Both the position numbers and the translations under genes were made by a program. This document shows positions 14,426 to 23,715 of a stretch of 33,067 nucleotides of DNA, piece after piece. Source of the DNA: Marinibacterium profundimaris (GTDB lineage: Bacteria; Pseudomonadota; Alphaproteobacteria; Rhodobacterales; Rhodobacteraceae). Position 1 is the stretch's first letter. Every line of letters begins with the position of its first letter. The notes under the pieces were generated by a model that searched no databases, was not told where the DNA came from, and saw nothing but the letters and a program-made list of their open reading frames with translations. The stretch covers positions 1 through 33,067 of the forward strand of contig NZ_AQQR01000033.1 in assembly GCF_002210095.1 (NCBI RefSeq). Direction: 5' to 3'.

Positions 14426-16872
14426 GATCGCTCGACGCCTACGAGAAGAAGCGCGATTTCGACGTCACGCCCGAGCCGCGCGCCGCCCTGGTCGAGGCCG
14501 GCGGCAACCGGCTGTCCTTTACGGTGCAGAAACACGATGCCAGCCGCCTGCATTACGATTTCCGGCTGGAATGGGGCGGCGTGCTGCTGTCCTGGGCGGT
14601 GACAAAGGGGCCGTCCGCCGACCCGTCGCAGAAGCGGCTGGCGGTGCGCACCGAGGATCACCCGGTGTCCTACGGCGATTTCGAGGGCACGATCCCCGAG
14701 GGGGAATACGGCGGCGGCCCCGTCATGCTGTGGGACACCGGATGGTGGGAGCCGCTGCATGATCCCGAGGAGGGGCTGAAGGCGGGCAAGCTGCATTTTC
14801 GCCTGCACGGCACGCGCATGAGGGGCGGCTGGGCGCTGGTGCGGATGCGCCGCAAGAAGGGCGAGACGCGCGACAACTGGCTTCTGATCAAGGAGCGCGA
14901 CAGCCATGCGGGGCGCAGCGCCGACGCGCTGACCAACAAACACCGGACCAGTGTTTCTACGGGCCGTGCGATGCGGGCGATCCGGCAGGGAAGGGACCCC
15001 TATGAGCCGGTCCCGCACGACAAGCCGCTGCCGCGCTTTCGCAAGGTGCAGCTTGCCACGCTGCGCGACGCCCCGCCCGAGGGCGACGGATGGCAGCACG
15101 AGGCCAAGTTCGACGGCTATCGCTGCCTGATCGCCGTGGGCAAGGGCGGCGTTCGGCTTTACACCCGCAACGGCAAGGACTGGTCGGACCGGTTCGGCGC
15201 GCTTTGCGCCCCGGCGGCGACGCTGGACTGCCGGTCGGCGCTGATCGACGGCGAGGTGATCGCCGGGGCAGGGGGCGGCGATTTCTCGGCGCTGCAAACG
15301 GCGCTGAAGGCGGGCGATCCGCTGACCTTCCACGCCTTCGACCTTCTTGCGCTTGATGGCGATGACCTGACCGGCAAGCCCCTGTCGGAACGTCGAGCGG
15401 TCCTTGAGGATCTGTTGCGCGACCAGCCGCCGCGCGGGCCGTTGCGGCTGAGCCCGGTGATCGACGGGGACGGCGCGGCGGCCCTTGCCGCGATCTGCGA
15501 GGCGGGGGGCGAGGGGATCGTCTCGAAGCGCCGGGATGCGCCTTATCGCGGCGGGCGCGGACAAAGCTGGATCAAGGCCAAGTGCATCCGCCGGGCCGAA
15601 TTCGTCGTCGCCGGCTGGTCGCCCTCGGACAAGCGGGGCAGGGCGTTTTCCTCTCTTGTCCTGGGGAGTTTCGAACACGACCGGCTTGTCTACCGGGGCC
15701 GCGTGGGGACCGGGTTCGACCAGCAGGACCTCGATGATCTCATGGCGGCGCTGAAGCCGCTGTCGCGCAAGACCGCACCCTTCGACGAGGACCTGCCGTC
15801 GGAGGCGGAGGGGTCGCGCTGGGTCACGCCGAAGCTGGTGGTCGAGGTTGCCTATACCGAATTCACCAGCGAGGGCCGGATCCGCCATGGGGTCTATGAG
15901 GGCCTGCGCGAAGACAAGGAGGCCCGTGACGTGAGTGCAGAGGCGGAAGCCGGGACCGACAGCGGGACCGAAGACGACGACCGGCAGATCGGAGGCGTGC
16001 GGATCTCGAGCAGTGGGCGCGTCGTCTACCCCGACGACGAGATTTCGAAGGGGGATGTGGCGGAGCATTACGCGCGCGTGGCCGGGCGCATGCTGGAGCA
16101 CATCGCGGATCGCCCGCTGTCCCTGCTGCGCTGCCCCGACGGCCTGTCGGGCGACTGCTTTTTCCAGAAACACGCCGGCAAGGACTTTCCCGACGGGATA
16201 AAGACCCTGCCGATCGAGGAAAAGGACGGCGGGACAGAGGATTACATGTATGTCACCCGACCCGAGGGCCTTCTGGGTGCGGCGCAGATGGGCACTTTGG
16301 AATTCCACATCTGGGGCGCCCGCCGCGACCGGATCGAGAGGCCCGACAGGATGGTCTTCGACCTCGATCCCGACGAGGGCCTGGGCTTTGACGCGGTGAA
16401 GGCGGCGGCGGAGGACGTGCGCGACGGGCTGCAGGCCTGTGGCCTGGAAAGCGTGCCGATGGTCACCGGCGGAAAGGGCGTGCATGTCATCGTGCCGCTG
16501 CGCCGCATCTCGGAATGGGAAACGGTGACCTATTTCGCCCGGACCTTCGCCACCGTGCTCGCCGGGCGCGCGCCCGACCGCTACACCGCGACCATGTCGA
16601 AGGCCAAGCGCAAGGGCAGGATATTCATCGACTGGCTGCGCAACGAACGCGGCGCCACCGCCATCGCGCCCTATTCCCTGCGGGCCCGGCCCGGTGCGGC
16701 GGTCGCGGTGCCGGTCACCTGGGACGAACTTGCGCGGCTGGAGCGGCCGGACGGGTTCCACATCGGCGACATGGCCGACCGCCTGTCGCGGTCCTGCCCC
16801 CTGGACGCGGCCGACGCGTCCGGGGTGGGGGCCACGGCCGTCGATGCGCTGGAGACATGGTCCCAGGGCTGA
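14422..16872 (+). CDS. ligD: LigD, multifunctional NHEJ ligase (PE-LIG-POL order)
   Basis: This protein has 816 residues with three domains. Residues about 1-170 form the 3'-phosphoesterase ('HDASRLHYDFRLEW' with H44, 'EGTIPEGEYGGGPV'). Residues about 200-500 form the ATP-dependent ligase, with the nucleotidyl lysine K229 in 'AKFDGYR' and further motifs 'DGEVI', 'EGIVSKRRDAPYR' and 'WIKAKC'. Residues about 520-816 form the primase-polymerase, with metal-binding D647 and D649 in 'FDLDPDEG' and 'GGKGVHVIVPL'. The order PE-LIG-POL is the Pseudomonas-type arrangement. All key residues I can check are present, so the enzyme should process, fill and seal broken ends held by Ku. Confidence 0.97.
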   Translation: MRSLDAYEKKRDFDVTPEPRAALVEAGGNRLSFTVQKHDASRLHYDFRLEWGGVLLSWAVTKGPSADPSQKRLAVRTEDHPVSYGDFEGTIPEGEYGGGPVMLWDTGWWEPLHDPEEGLKAGKLHFRLHGTRMRGGWALVRMRRKKGETRDNWLLIKERDSHAGRSADALTNKHRTSVSTGRAMRAIRQGRDPYEPVPHDKPLPRFRKVQLATLRDAPPEGDGWQHEAKFDGYRCLIAVGKGGVRLYTRNGKDWSDRFGALCAPAATLDCRSALIDGEVIAGAGGGDFSALQTALKAGDPLTFHAFDLLALDGDDLTGKPLSERRAVLEDLLRDQPPRGPLRLSPVIDGDGAAALAAICEAGGEGIVSKRRDAPYRGGRGQSWIKAKCIRRAEFVVAGWSPSDKRGRAFSSLVLGSFEHDRLVYRGRVGTGFDQQDLDDLMAALKPLSRKTAPFDEDLPSEAEGSRWVTPKLVVEVAYTEFTSEGRIRHGVYEGLREDKEARDVSAEAEAGTDSGTEDDDRQIGGVRISSSGRVVYPDDEISKGDVAEHYARVAGRMLEHIADRPLSLLRCPDGLSGDCFFQKHAGKDFPDGIKTLPIEEKDGGTEDYMYVTRPEGLLGAAQMGTLEFHIWGARRDRIERPDRMVFDLDPDEGLGFDAVKAAAEDVRDGLQACGLESVPMVTGGKGVHVIVPLRRISEWETVTYFARTFATVLAGRAPDRYTATMSKAKRKGRIFIDWLRNERGATAIAPYSLRARPGAAVAVPVTWDELARLERPDGFHIGDMADRLSRSCPLDAADASGVGATAVDALETWSQG

Positions 16873-16898
16873 GCCCTGCAATGCCTGACCCCTTGCCA

Positions 16899-16941
16899 CC
16901 GCCGGATGCCCCCGGGTCTTTGGCGCCCGGCGGTCCGGCGG
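16899..16941. terminator. Bidirectional terminator between ligD and the SDR gene
   Basis: Perfect arms CCGCCGGA and TCCGGCGG enclose a loop that itself can form CCCGGG/CCCGG pairs. It sits in the 81-base gap between convergent genes and could end transcription from both sides. Confidence 0.5.
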
Positions 16942-16953
16942 CGTCTGGCTCCG

Positions 16954-17808
16954 TCACATCATCGGGATGCCACCGGTGACCTCCACCGTCGCGCCGTTGG
17001 TGTGGCTCGACAGCGGATCGGCCAGCATGACATAGGCGGTCGCCAGCTCGGCGGGCTGTGCCGGCCGGCCCATCGGATTGCTTTCGCCGAAATGCGCCAC
17101 CGACTCGGCCGGGAGGGTCGCGGGGATCAGCGGTGTCCAGACCGGGCCGGGCGCAACGCAGTTCACGCGCACATCGCGCGGCGCCAGCATCTGGGCCAGG
17201 CCATTGGTGAAATTCCGGACCGCGCCCTTGGTCGTGGCATAGGCAAGCAGGCCGGGGTTGGGCCGGGCGGAATTGACCGATGCGGTGTTGATGATCGACC
17301 CGCCCTTTTCCATGACCGGCACCGCCGCCTTGCAGAGATAGAACATCGCGTGGATGTTGGTGCGAAAGGTCGTCTCCCACTCTTCGTCGGTGATGTCCTC
17401 GATCGTGTCGACATGCATCTGGTGCGCCGCGTTGTTCACCAGGATGTCGAGCCGCCCGAATGCCTCGTGCGTGTCGCGCACCAGCGTGCGGCAGTGCTCG
17501 GCGTCCTGGATATCGCCGGGCATGACATAGGCGCGGCGGCCTTCCTTCTCGACCAGGGCGCGGGTCTCGTTCGCGTCGTCGTGCTCGTCCAGGTACGAGA
17601 TCATGACGTCGGCGCCCTCGCGGGCATAGGCCAGCGCGACGGCGCGGCCGATGCCGCTGTCGGCGCCGGTGATCAGCGCCGCCATGCCGGTCAGCTTGCC
17701 GGAGCCCTTGTAGCTGTCCTCGCCATGATCCGGGCGCGGGTCCATCCGGTCGGTGTCGCCCGGCAGGGACTGGGGCTGTTCGGGGAAGGGGGGCTTGGGA
17801 TGGTTCAT
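16954..17808 (-). CDS. Short-chain dehydrogenase, YghA/GSP39-like
   Basis: This 284-residue protein has the long Pro/Asp-rich N-terminal extension of this SDR subgroup ('HPKPPFPEQPQSLPGDTDRM'). The cofactor site is 'TGADSGIGRAVAL', with 'GDIQD' and 'ILVNNAAHQ' following. The catalytic Ser-Tyr-Lys are in 'NTASVNSARP' and 'AYATTKGAV'. The C-terminus ends 'VTGGIPMM'. It should reduce or oxidise an aldehyde, ketone or alcohol with NAD(P)H in the cytoplasm; the substrate is not predictable. The start has AAGGAGA about 8 bases upstream. It lies 88 bases downstream of the aldehyde dehydrogenase on the same strand, probably co-transcribed. Relatives in other bacteria are often stress-induced. Confidence 0.9.
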   Translation of the reverse strand: MNHPKPPFPEQPQSLPGDTDRMDPRPDHGEDSYKGSGKLTGMAALITGADSGIGRAVALAYAREGADVMISYLDEHDDANETRALVEKEGRRAYVMPGDIQDAEHCRTLVRDTHEAFGRLDILVNNAAHQMHVDTIEDITDEEWETTFRTNIHAMFYLCKAAVPVMEKGGSIINTASVNSARPNPGLLAYATTKGAVRNFTNGLAQMLAPRDVRVNCVAPGPVWTPLIPATLPAESVAHFGESNPMGRPAQPAELATAYVMLADPLSSHTNGATVEVTGGIPMM

Positions 17809-17896
17809 GTCGTTTCTCCTTGGTGGCAGTCTCGTCGCGCCGCGGCGTCCGGCATATGCGGGGCCGCCGCGGTCTTGGTCTGCGGGGGCGCGGGCG

Positions 17897-19270
17897 TCAC
17901 GCCATGTAGAGCGACTTGACGTTGACGAATTCCTTCATCCCGTAGCCGCCGTGCTCGCGCCCGTAGCCGGAATCCTTGACGCCGCCGAAGGGCATGTTCG
18001 GCATCGCGATGTTGTAGCCGTTGATGCTGACCATGCCGGTGTCGAAATGCTGCGAGGCCAGCTTGCGGGCCCTTTCGGCATCGCGGGAAAAGATGCCCCC
18101 GCCAAGGCCGTAGCGGCTGTCGTTGGCGATGCGCATCGCGTCCTCGTCGTCCCTGGCGCGGATGACCGAGGCGACCGGGCCGAACAGCTCGTCCTCGTAG
18201 GCCGGCTGACCCGGGGCGACATCCACCAGCACGGTTGCGGGATACCACGCCCCCTTGCGGTTCGGCACCTCGCCGCCGCAGAGCACGCGCGCGCCGTTGT
18301 CGACGCTTTTGCGGACCTGGTCGTCGAGCTTGTCGCGCAGGTCGTCGCGCGACATCGGGCCCAGGCCCGTGGCGTCGTCATAGGGGTCGCCCATTTCGAT
18401 GGCGCGCATCTTCTCGGTGAACCGCTCGACGAAGGTGTCATAGTTCTTTTCGGTCACGACGAAGCGCTTGGCGTTCACGCAGGTCTGGCCGTTGTTGAAG
18501 ATCCGCCCGGCGACGCAGGTCTCGACGGCCATGTCCAGATCGGCATCGTCCAGCACGATATAGGCATCATTCGAGCCCAGTTCGAGCACCGTCTTCTTCA
18601 GGTGCTTGGCCGCCTGCTCGGCCACGATCTTGCCGGCGCCGTCGCTGCCGGTCAGGGTCACGCCGCGGACAAGCTCATGTGCGATGATGGCGTTCGACTG
18701 GTCGTGGTCGATCACCAGAACCGAAAAGAGCCCCTGGGGCAGGCCCGCCTTGTCCATCACGTCGCGCAGGAACAGCCCGCTGCCGGTGCAGTTCGCGGCA
18801 TGCTTGAGCAGCACGCCGTTGCCCGCCATCAGGTTGGCGATGGTGTAACGCACGGCCTGGTAACAGGGGAAGTTCCACGGCTGGATGCCGTAGATCACGC
18901 CGATCGGCGCATGGGTGATGACGCCGGTGCCGCCCTGGATCTCGCGCTCTTCGTCGGCCAGTTCCTTCGGGCCGGCAGAGGCGGTGTAATCGCAGATCGC
19001 GGCGCAAAGCTCGATCTCCTGCCGACTGTCGCCGATCAGCTTGCCGACCTCGTCGGTCATCAGCCTGGCGAAGTCTTCCTTGCTGTCGCGCAGCGCCTGC
19101 CCGATGGCAGAGATCACCTTGGCGCGCGCCTCAAGCGGCTCCTGCCGCCAGGCCTCGAAGGCGGCATGGCAGCGTTCGACAGCCTCGCGCGCTTCGGCGT
19201 CGGTCATCAGGTCGTAGGTGGCGAGGGTCTCGCCGGTGGCGGGGTTGATCGTCGTGATCGGACTGGCCAT
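17897..19270 (-). CDS. NAD(P)-dependent aldehyde dehydrogenase, succinate-semialdehyde type
   Basis: From ATG 19270 the protein has 457 residues; GGAGG five bases upstream decides this start over ATG 19282. It begins '[20 protein letters not shown]', like GabD/YneI-type enzymes. The general-base glutamate is E230 in '[12 protein letters not shown]' (the family usually has ELGGND) and the catalytic cysteine is C264 in '[11 protein letters not shown]'. '[13 protein letters not shown]' and 'EELFGPV'-like '[11 protein letters not shown]' complete the fold. It oxidises succinate semialdehyde or a related aldehyde. There is no GABA transaminase nearby, so general aldehyde detoxification with the neighbouring SDR is plausible. 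Confidence 0.9.
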   Translation of the reverse strand: MASPITTINPATGETLATYDLMTDAEAREAVERCHAAFEAWRQEPLEARAKVISAIGQALRDSKEDFARLMTDEVGKLIGDSRQEIELCAAICDYTASAGPKELADEEREIQGGTGVITHAPIGVIYGIQPWNFPCYQAVRYTIANLMAGNGVLLKHAANCTGSGLFLRDVMDKAGLPQGLFSVLVIDHDQSNAIIAHELVRGVTLTGSDGAGKIVAEQAAKHLKKTVLELGSNDAYIVLDDADLDMAVETCVAGRIFNNGQTCVNAKRFVVTEKNYDTFVERFTEKMRAIEMGDPYDDATGLGPMSRDDLRDKLDDQVRKSVDNGARVLCGGEVPNRKGAWYPATVLVDVAPGQPAYEDELFGPVASVIRARDDEDAMRIANDSRYGLGGGIFSRDAERARKLASQHFDTGMVSINGYNIAMPNMPFGGVKDSGYGREHGGYGMKEFVNVKSLYMA

Positions 19271-19306
19271 CGAAGCCTCCATGTTCGTTGAATCTGTTGC
19301 AGGCTC

Positions 19307-19332
19307 AACGAGGGGAGGGCGGGAATGTTTCC
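19307..19332 (-). promoter_or_regulatory. Candidate EcfG-type stress promoter for the aldehyde dehydrogenase-SDR pair
   Basis: On the minus strand GGAAAC (19332-19327), 16 bases, CGTT (19310-19307) stands 37 bases before the ATG at 19270. Spacing to a start site and ribosome site is as expected for a real promoter. Confidence 0.45.
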
Positions 19333-19400
19333 GTTCGGCCGGTCACGGCTACGCTACGGAACCATCCGTCGTGCCGGAACGGGCGGCCCGGCCAGGGGGG

Positions 19401-19994
19401 TCATCCATCCCGGTCGGGACCCGCGCCAAGGCCGGTGCCGGGATAGTGGATCGTGTTGTGGAACTGTGCCGGGCCGTCCCCGGGATTGCGGTAGCTGTGC
19501 GGCCGATCCGCCCGGAAACGCACCGCCTGGCCCGTGTCATAGCGGGTCCAGCGGCCGTCCAGCTTCAGTTCGACGGCCCCTCGTGTCACGAAGATATCCT
19601 CGACCACGCCATCGTCATGGGGATGCGAGACATGGGTCTGCCCCGGCCGCAGGTGGATCAGGAAGGTTTCCGACCCGAAGGCGGGATCGTAGGGAAACAG
19701 CGTGTCGAAGCTGATGCTGTCGTCGAACCGCACCCGGCTGGCCGGGGCAAGGCGGTGGGGGGCGGCCGGGTCCAGCCCCTCGATGAAGGCGCTCAGCGGC
19801 TGGTGGAACCCCTTGGCCAGCTTCCACAGGGTGATCAGCGTGGGCGAGGATTCGCCGCGTTCGATCTGACCCAGCATCGCCTTGCTGACGCCGGTGACCT
19901 CGGCCGCCTGCGCCAGGCTCAGCCCGGCGCGGGTCCGGACCGCCCTGAGCGTCACCTTCGGGATCGCGGTGTCGGTGGTGGCCTTGGGGGTCAT
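19401..19994 (-). CDS. XRE-family regulator with C-terminal cupin domain
   Basis: This 197-residue protein has a helix-turn-helix at about residues 17-68 ('LSLAQAAEVTGVSKAMLGQI', 'GESSPTLITLWKLAKGF') and a cupin-2 sensor domain at about 100-185 ('HPHDDGVVEDIFVTRGAVEL', 'RFRADRPHSYRN'). Such regulators usually sense a small carboxylate or amine and control the adjacent transporter. The gene is divergent from the BenE-type transporter across a 178-base spacer with repeated CGTTAT elements, so it very likely regulates that gene and itself. Start at 19994, with AGGA upstream. Confidence 0.9.
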   Translation of the reverse strand: MTPKATTDTAIPKVTLRAVRTRAGLSLAQAAEVTGVSKAMLGQIERGESSPTLITLWKLAKGFHQPLSAFIEGLDPAAPHRLAPASRVRFDDSISFDTLFPYDPAFGSETFLIHLRPGQTHVSHPHDDGVVEDIFVTRGAVELKLDGRWTRYDTGQAVRFRADRPHSYRNPGDGPAQFHNTIHYPGTGLGAGPDRDG

Positions 19995-20055
19995 GGATCA
20001 TCCTGTCCGGGCCTGCCGCGTGCCGCGTGCGGATGCCGCGGGCAGAAACCCTCTT

Positions 20056-20105
20056 GTGCGTTATAGCGTCCGTGCGTTATGACGGCCATGGCCGTTATAG
20101 CGCAC
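20056..20105. promoter_or_regulatory. Repeated operator elements between the XRE regulator and benE
   Basis: CGTTATAGCG occurs at 20059-20068 and 20093-20102, with a partial copy CGTTAT at 20075-20080. GTGCGTTAT is directly repeated at 20056-20064 and 20072-20080. Each ten-base element is palindromic at eight of ten positions. A separate perfect palindrome, ACGGCCATGGCCGT, lies between them (20082-20095). These are probable binding sites for the XRE-cupin regulator. Confidence 0.6.
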
Positions 20106-20172
20106 GCATGGCGTCCCGTTCAAACCCTTTGCGTCCCGCGCGGGCGCCTCACCGCAGACCCACGGACACCCC

Positions 20173-21351
20173 ATGTCAGGCCCCATGTCAGGATTGAAGC
20201 TTTCCCACGTCGTATCCGGCGCCATCGCGGTCCTGCTGGGCTATACAAGCAGCGTCGCGATCATCTTCCAGGCGATCGACGTGCTGGGCCTGACGCAGGC
20301 CGAGGCCAACAGCTGGATGCTCGTTCTCGGGCTGGGGATGGGCCTGTCGACGCTGGTTCTGTCGCTCAGGTTCCGGATGCCGATCCTCACCGCCTGGTCC
20401 ACGCCCGGGGCGGCGCTGCTGGTACTCAGCCTTGACGGCGTGTCGCTGCCCGAGGCGACCGGCGCCTTCCTGGTCTGCGGCGCGCTGCTGACGCTGACCG
20501 GGGTGACAGGGTGGTTCGAGAAGGTCGCCCACCTGATCCCGGATGCCATCGGCAGCGCGATGCTGGCGGGGATCCTGTTCCGCTTCGGTCTGGGCGTGTT
20601 CTCGTCGATGGAGGACAACCTGCCGCTGGTCGCCACCATGTGCGCCACCTACCTGGCCGGGCGGCGCTGGTTCGCGCGGTTCACCATTCCGGCAGTGCTG
20701 CTGGTGGGCATCCTGTTCTGCCTGGCGACCGGGGCCTTCGACACGGGCGCGACGTTCACCTTCACCCTGGCTAAGCCGGTCCTTACGCTGCCGGAGTTCA
20801 CGCTGACCGCCGCGATCGGCATCGCGCTGCCGCTGTATATCGTGACCATGTCGTCGCAGAACATGCCCGGTGTCGTGACGCTGAAGGCGGCGGGCTACCG
20901 GCCGCCGGTCTCGGCCGCAATCACCGTCACGGGGCTGACCACGCTGATCCTGGCGCCCTTCGGCGGCTATGCCTTCAACCTGGCGGCCATCACCGCGGCG
21001 ATCTGCGCCGGGCCGGAGGCGGACGAGGACCCCGCGACGCGCTGGAAGGCGGGGGTGGTGACGGGCGTGGTCTATTGCATCGTGGGCCTGCTGGGCGCGG
21101 CGGTCATCAGCCTGTTCCTGATCGCGCCCCAGGCTTTGGTCGTGACGATCGCCGGGCTGGCGCTCTTGAACACGATCTCGGGCGCGCTGAGCACCGCGCT
21201 GGCGGATCCGGGGCAGCGGGAGGCGGCGGTTGTCACCTTCATGACCACGGTGTCGGGGATCACCTTCCTCAACATCGGCGCGCCGGTCTGGGCGCTTGTG
21301 CTGGGCGGGTTGACGGCCTTCGTGCTGCGCCCGCGACGGGTGGCCGGCTGA
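20173..21351 (+). CDS. benE: BenE-family (benzoate/H+ symporter-like) transporter
   Basis: This 392-residue inner-membrane protein has about eleven to twelve hydrophobic segments. The BenE pattern is visible in 'LGYTSSVAIIFQA', 'FRMPILTAWSTPGAALL', 'GILFRFGLGVF', 'TMSSQNMPGVVTLKAAGY' and 'APFGGYAFNLAAITAAIC'. The family was named for benzoate uptake, but many members sit beside XRE-cupin regulators without any aromatic catabolic gene, as here, so the substrate is open. Start at 20173 or 20185 (two Met residues); neither has a strong ribosome site. Confidence 0.88.
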   Translation: MSGPMSGLKLSHVVSGAIAVLLGYTSSVAIIFQAIDVLGLTQAEANSWMLVLGLGMGLSTLVLSLRFRMPILTAWSTPGAALLVLSLDGVSLPEATGAFLVCGALLTLTGVTGWFEKVAHLIPDAIGSAMLAGILFRFGLGVFSSMEDNLPLVATMCATYLAGRRWFARFTIPAVLLVGILFCLATGAFDTGATFTFTLAKPVLTLPEFTLTAAIGIALPLYIVTMSSQNMPGVVTLKAAGYRPPVSAAITVTGLTTLILAPFGGYAFNLAAITAAICAGPEADEDPATRWKAGVVTGVVYCIVGLLGAAVISLFLIAPQALVVTIAGLALLNTISGALSTALADPGQREAAVVTFMTTVSGITFLNIGAPVWALVLGGLTAFVLRPRRVAG

Positions 21352-21415
21352 GGCGCCGGAAAGCGCCCGTAATGAGACTTATGTAAATTTCATGAACAGG
21401 CCGCCCGGGCGGGCG

Positions 21416-22639
21416 TCAGCCTTGCGGCACCACCCCAAGGGTCTCTTCGCCCAAAAGCGTGTCGCGGAAATGGTCCAGCGCCATCGAGATCGCGCCCATC
21501 TGTCCCGCCCGATTGCCGACGCCCGAGATTTCAAGCGCGACGGGATCGGGCATGCAGCCGGCCAGCGCCTCGCGCACCAGCTCCAGCAGTTCGGGCCGCG
21601 CGCCGATACTGCCGCCGAAGATCACCACCTCGGGGTCGAAGATCGACCGGATCGCGACGATGGCCATGGCCAGGGCCCGCGCGACCTCGCGCATGACGCG
21701 CAGCGCGATGGGGCAGCCTTCGGCCATGCGGTCGAACAGGCCGATCATGGTGACGTCCGCGGCGCCACCGGCCGCGCGGTACCGGTCGAGGATCGCGGCG
21801 CTGGAAATCGCCGTCTCCAGCGTGCCGGCGCGGTGGTTGCGGCTGTCGAACGGGTCCCCGGCGACGGGCAGCCAGGCGATTTCGCCCGCGGCCCCATGCG
21901 CGCCGCGCACGATCCGGCCCTCGGACACCAGGCCAAGGCCGACCCCGGTGCCCATGGCGAGGAAGGCGAAGGTGCCCGTCGGGCGGGGATGGCCGCGCCA
22001 GATCTCGCCCTTGGCCGCCAGCGTCACGTCGTTCTCGACGAACACCGGCATGTTCAGCGCGGCGCCAAGCGCCTCTTCAAGGTTGATGTCTTCCAGCCCG
22101 GCGAGGTTGGTGACCATGCTGAACCGCCCCGTCGCCCGGTCATAGGCGCCGGGCACCCCCAGCGCGCCGCAGAAGATCCGGTCGACCGGCAAGCCGTTCT
22201 CCTCGGCCAGCGCCAGCGTCATCCGCGCGATCTGCGCGATCACGGCCGGCCCCCCGGCGGCATCGGTCGGCTCCACCCGTTCTGCGACGATCTCGCCCGA
22301 CAGGTCGGAAAAGGCGATGCTCAGCTTGGTGCCGCCCAGGTCGCCGCCCCAGACATAGGCGCGTTTGCCGTTCAGTTCGTAGTTGGTCGCGCTGCGCCCC
22401 ACCTGCCCGCGCTGCTGGCCGACCTCGCAGACCCAGTCCTCTTTCTGAAGCAGCCGCACGACCTCGGACGTCGTCTGCTTCGACAGGCCGGTGCGCCGCG
22501 CGATCTCGGCCCGCGAAATCGGCCCGCCCGAGACGATCTCGCGCAGGATGGCGCGCTGCGAACTGCGCCGGCTGTGAGTGGCCCCGGGAAAGGCGGTCAT
22601 GTCGCCGCCTGGCTCCCGTATCCGGTCCGGCTGGCTCAT
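21416..22639 (-). CDS. ROK-family transcriptional regulator
   Basis: This 407-residue protein has an N-terminal winged HTH ('PISRAEIARRTGLSKQTTSE') followed by the sugar-kinase-like ROK fold: 'GGDLGGTKLSIAF', 'GALGVPGAYD', 'VFVENDVTLAAKGE', 'AMGTGVGLGLV' and 'GAHGAAGEIAWLPV'. The zinc-binding cysteine cluster that normally follows (C-x-C-G-x-x-G-C) is absent: the corresponding stretch reads 'DPFDSRNHRAGTLE'. It overlaps the ATPase gene (ATGA, 22636-22639) as last gene of the importer operon, so it probably controls that operon in response to the imported compound or a product. Confidence 0.92.
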   Translation of the reverse strand: MSQPDRIREPGGDMTAFPGATHSRRSSQRAILREIVSGGPISRAEIARRTGLSKQTTSEVVRLLQKEDWVCEVGQQRGQVGRSATNYELNGKRAYVWGGDLGGTKLSIAFSDLSGEIVAERVEPTDAAGGPAVIAQIARMTLALAEENGLPVDRIFCGALGVPGAYDRATGRFSMVTNLAGLEDINLEEALGAALNMPVFVENDVTLAAKGEIWRGHPRPTGTFAFLAMGTGVGLGLVSEGRIVRGAHGAAGEIAWLPVAGDPFDSRNHRAGTLETAISSAAILDRYRAAGGAADVTMIGLFDRMAEGCPIALRVMREVARALAMAIVAIRSIFDPEVVIFGGSIGARPELLELVREALAGCMPDPVALEISGVGNRAGQMGAISMALDHFRDTLLGEETLGVVPQG

Positions 22640-23712
22640 GCGGTTTCCAGTGCTTTGCCGGTTTCGGGATCGAAAAGGTAGACCGACGCCGCCGGAACAC
22701 TCACCGACAGCGTGGTGTCGAGGTCCACGCCGGTCAGCCCCTCGCCCTGTGCCACCACCGGGTGCCGCCCGGCGGACAGGTGCACGAGCGCCTCGTGGCC
22801 CAGGCGTTCCACGATCTCGACCTGGCCGGGGATGGTCAGGCCGTCCGGGGCCCCGGTCGTCGGTTTCAGGTCCGGCGGGCGGATGCCCACGGTGACGGCG
22901 CCGGGACGCACGGACCCGGGCAGCCGGCCGCCCGCGCCCTCGATCCCGTCCAGTGTCAGCCGGCCGTCCGCATCGACCGTGCCGGGCAGCAGGTTCATCG
23001 ACGGGCTGCCGATGAACTGCGCGACGAAGGTGTTGACCGGCCGCGCGTACAATTCGTCCGGCGTGCCCAGCTGTTCGATCCGTCCGTCGCGCATGATGGC
23101 GATGCGGTCGGCCAGCGTCATCGCCTCGACCTGGTCGTGGGTGACGAAGACGATGGTGGATTTCAGCCGCTGGTGCAGGCGCTTGACCTCAAGCCGCATC
23201 TGCGCGCGCAGCTGCGCGTCGAGGTTCGACAGCGGCTCGTCGAACAGGAACACCGCCGGGTCGCGCACCATGGCGCGGCCGATGGCGACGCGCTGGCGCT
23301 GCCCGCCCGACAGCTGCGAGGGCTTGCGGTCCAGAAGCGGCGTCAGGTCGAGGATCTCGGCGGTCTCGCGGATCCGCCTGTCCTTGTCGACCTTGCTCAG
23401 CGGCGAGGTGCGCAGGCCGAAGCCGATGTTCCGGTGCACGGTCATGTGCGGGTAGATCGCGTAGTTCTGGAAGACCATCGCGATGTTGCGGTCCTTGGGT
23501 TCGAGGTTGTTGACGACCCGCCCGTCGATGGCGATCTCGCCGCCCGAGGCCTCTTCAAGCCCCGCCAGCATGCGCAGGGTCGTGGACTTGCCACAGCCCG
23601 AGGGCCCGACGAGGACGACGAATTCGCCATCGGCGATCTCCAGGTCGATTCCGTGCAGGACGACCGTTTCGTCGAAGCGTTTGACCAGCTTGCGAAGTGC
23701 AACGTCTGCCAT
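22636..23712 (-). CDS. CUT1-type ABC importer ATPase (UgpC/MalK-like)
   Basis: This 358-residue ATPase has Walker A 'VGPSGCGKST', Q-loop 'MVFQNYAIYPHMTV', signature 'LSGGQRQRVAIGRAM', Walker B 'VFLFDEPLSNLDAQLR' and switch 'FVTHDQVEAMTLADRIAIM'. A C-terminal MalK/UgpC-type OB-fold regulatory domain (about residues 235-358) includes 'FIGSPSMNLLPGTV' and 'VGIRPPDL'. It powers uptake through the two permeases of this operon. The start lies 3 bases after the lyase stop, and the stop overlaps the ROK gene. 'Sugar or polyol importer' is the default family reading; the operon content suggests something less usual. Confidence 0.94.
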   Translation of the reverse strand: MADVALRKLVKRFDETVVLHGIDLEIADGEFVVLVGPSGCGKSTTLRMLAGLEEASGGEIAIDGRVVNNLEPKDRNIAMVFQNYAIYPHMTVHRNIGFGLRTSPLSKVDKDRRIRETAEILDLTPLLDRKPSQLSGGQRQRVAIGRAMVRDPAVFLFDEPLSNLDAQLRAQMRLEVKRLHQRLKSTIVFVTHDQVEAMTLADRIAIMRDGRIEQLGTPDELYARPVNTFVAQFIGSPSMNLLPGTVDADGRLTLDGIEGAGGRLPGSVRPGAVTVGIRPPDLKPTTGAPDGLTIPGQVEIVERLGHEALVHLSAGRHPVVAQGEGLTGVDLDTTLSVSVPAASVYLFDPETGKALETA

Positions 23713-23715
23713 GTC

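Noticed and set aside
14245-16899. Long minus-strand open frame (884 codons) opposite ligD
   Set aside because: It is the mirror of LigD, with shadow composition, no ribosome site and no family resemblance.
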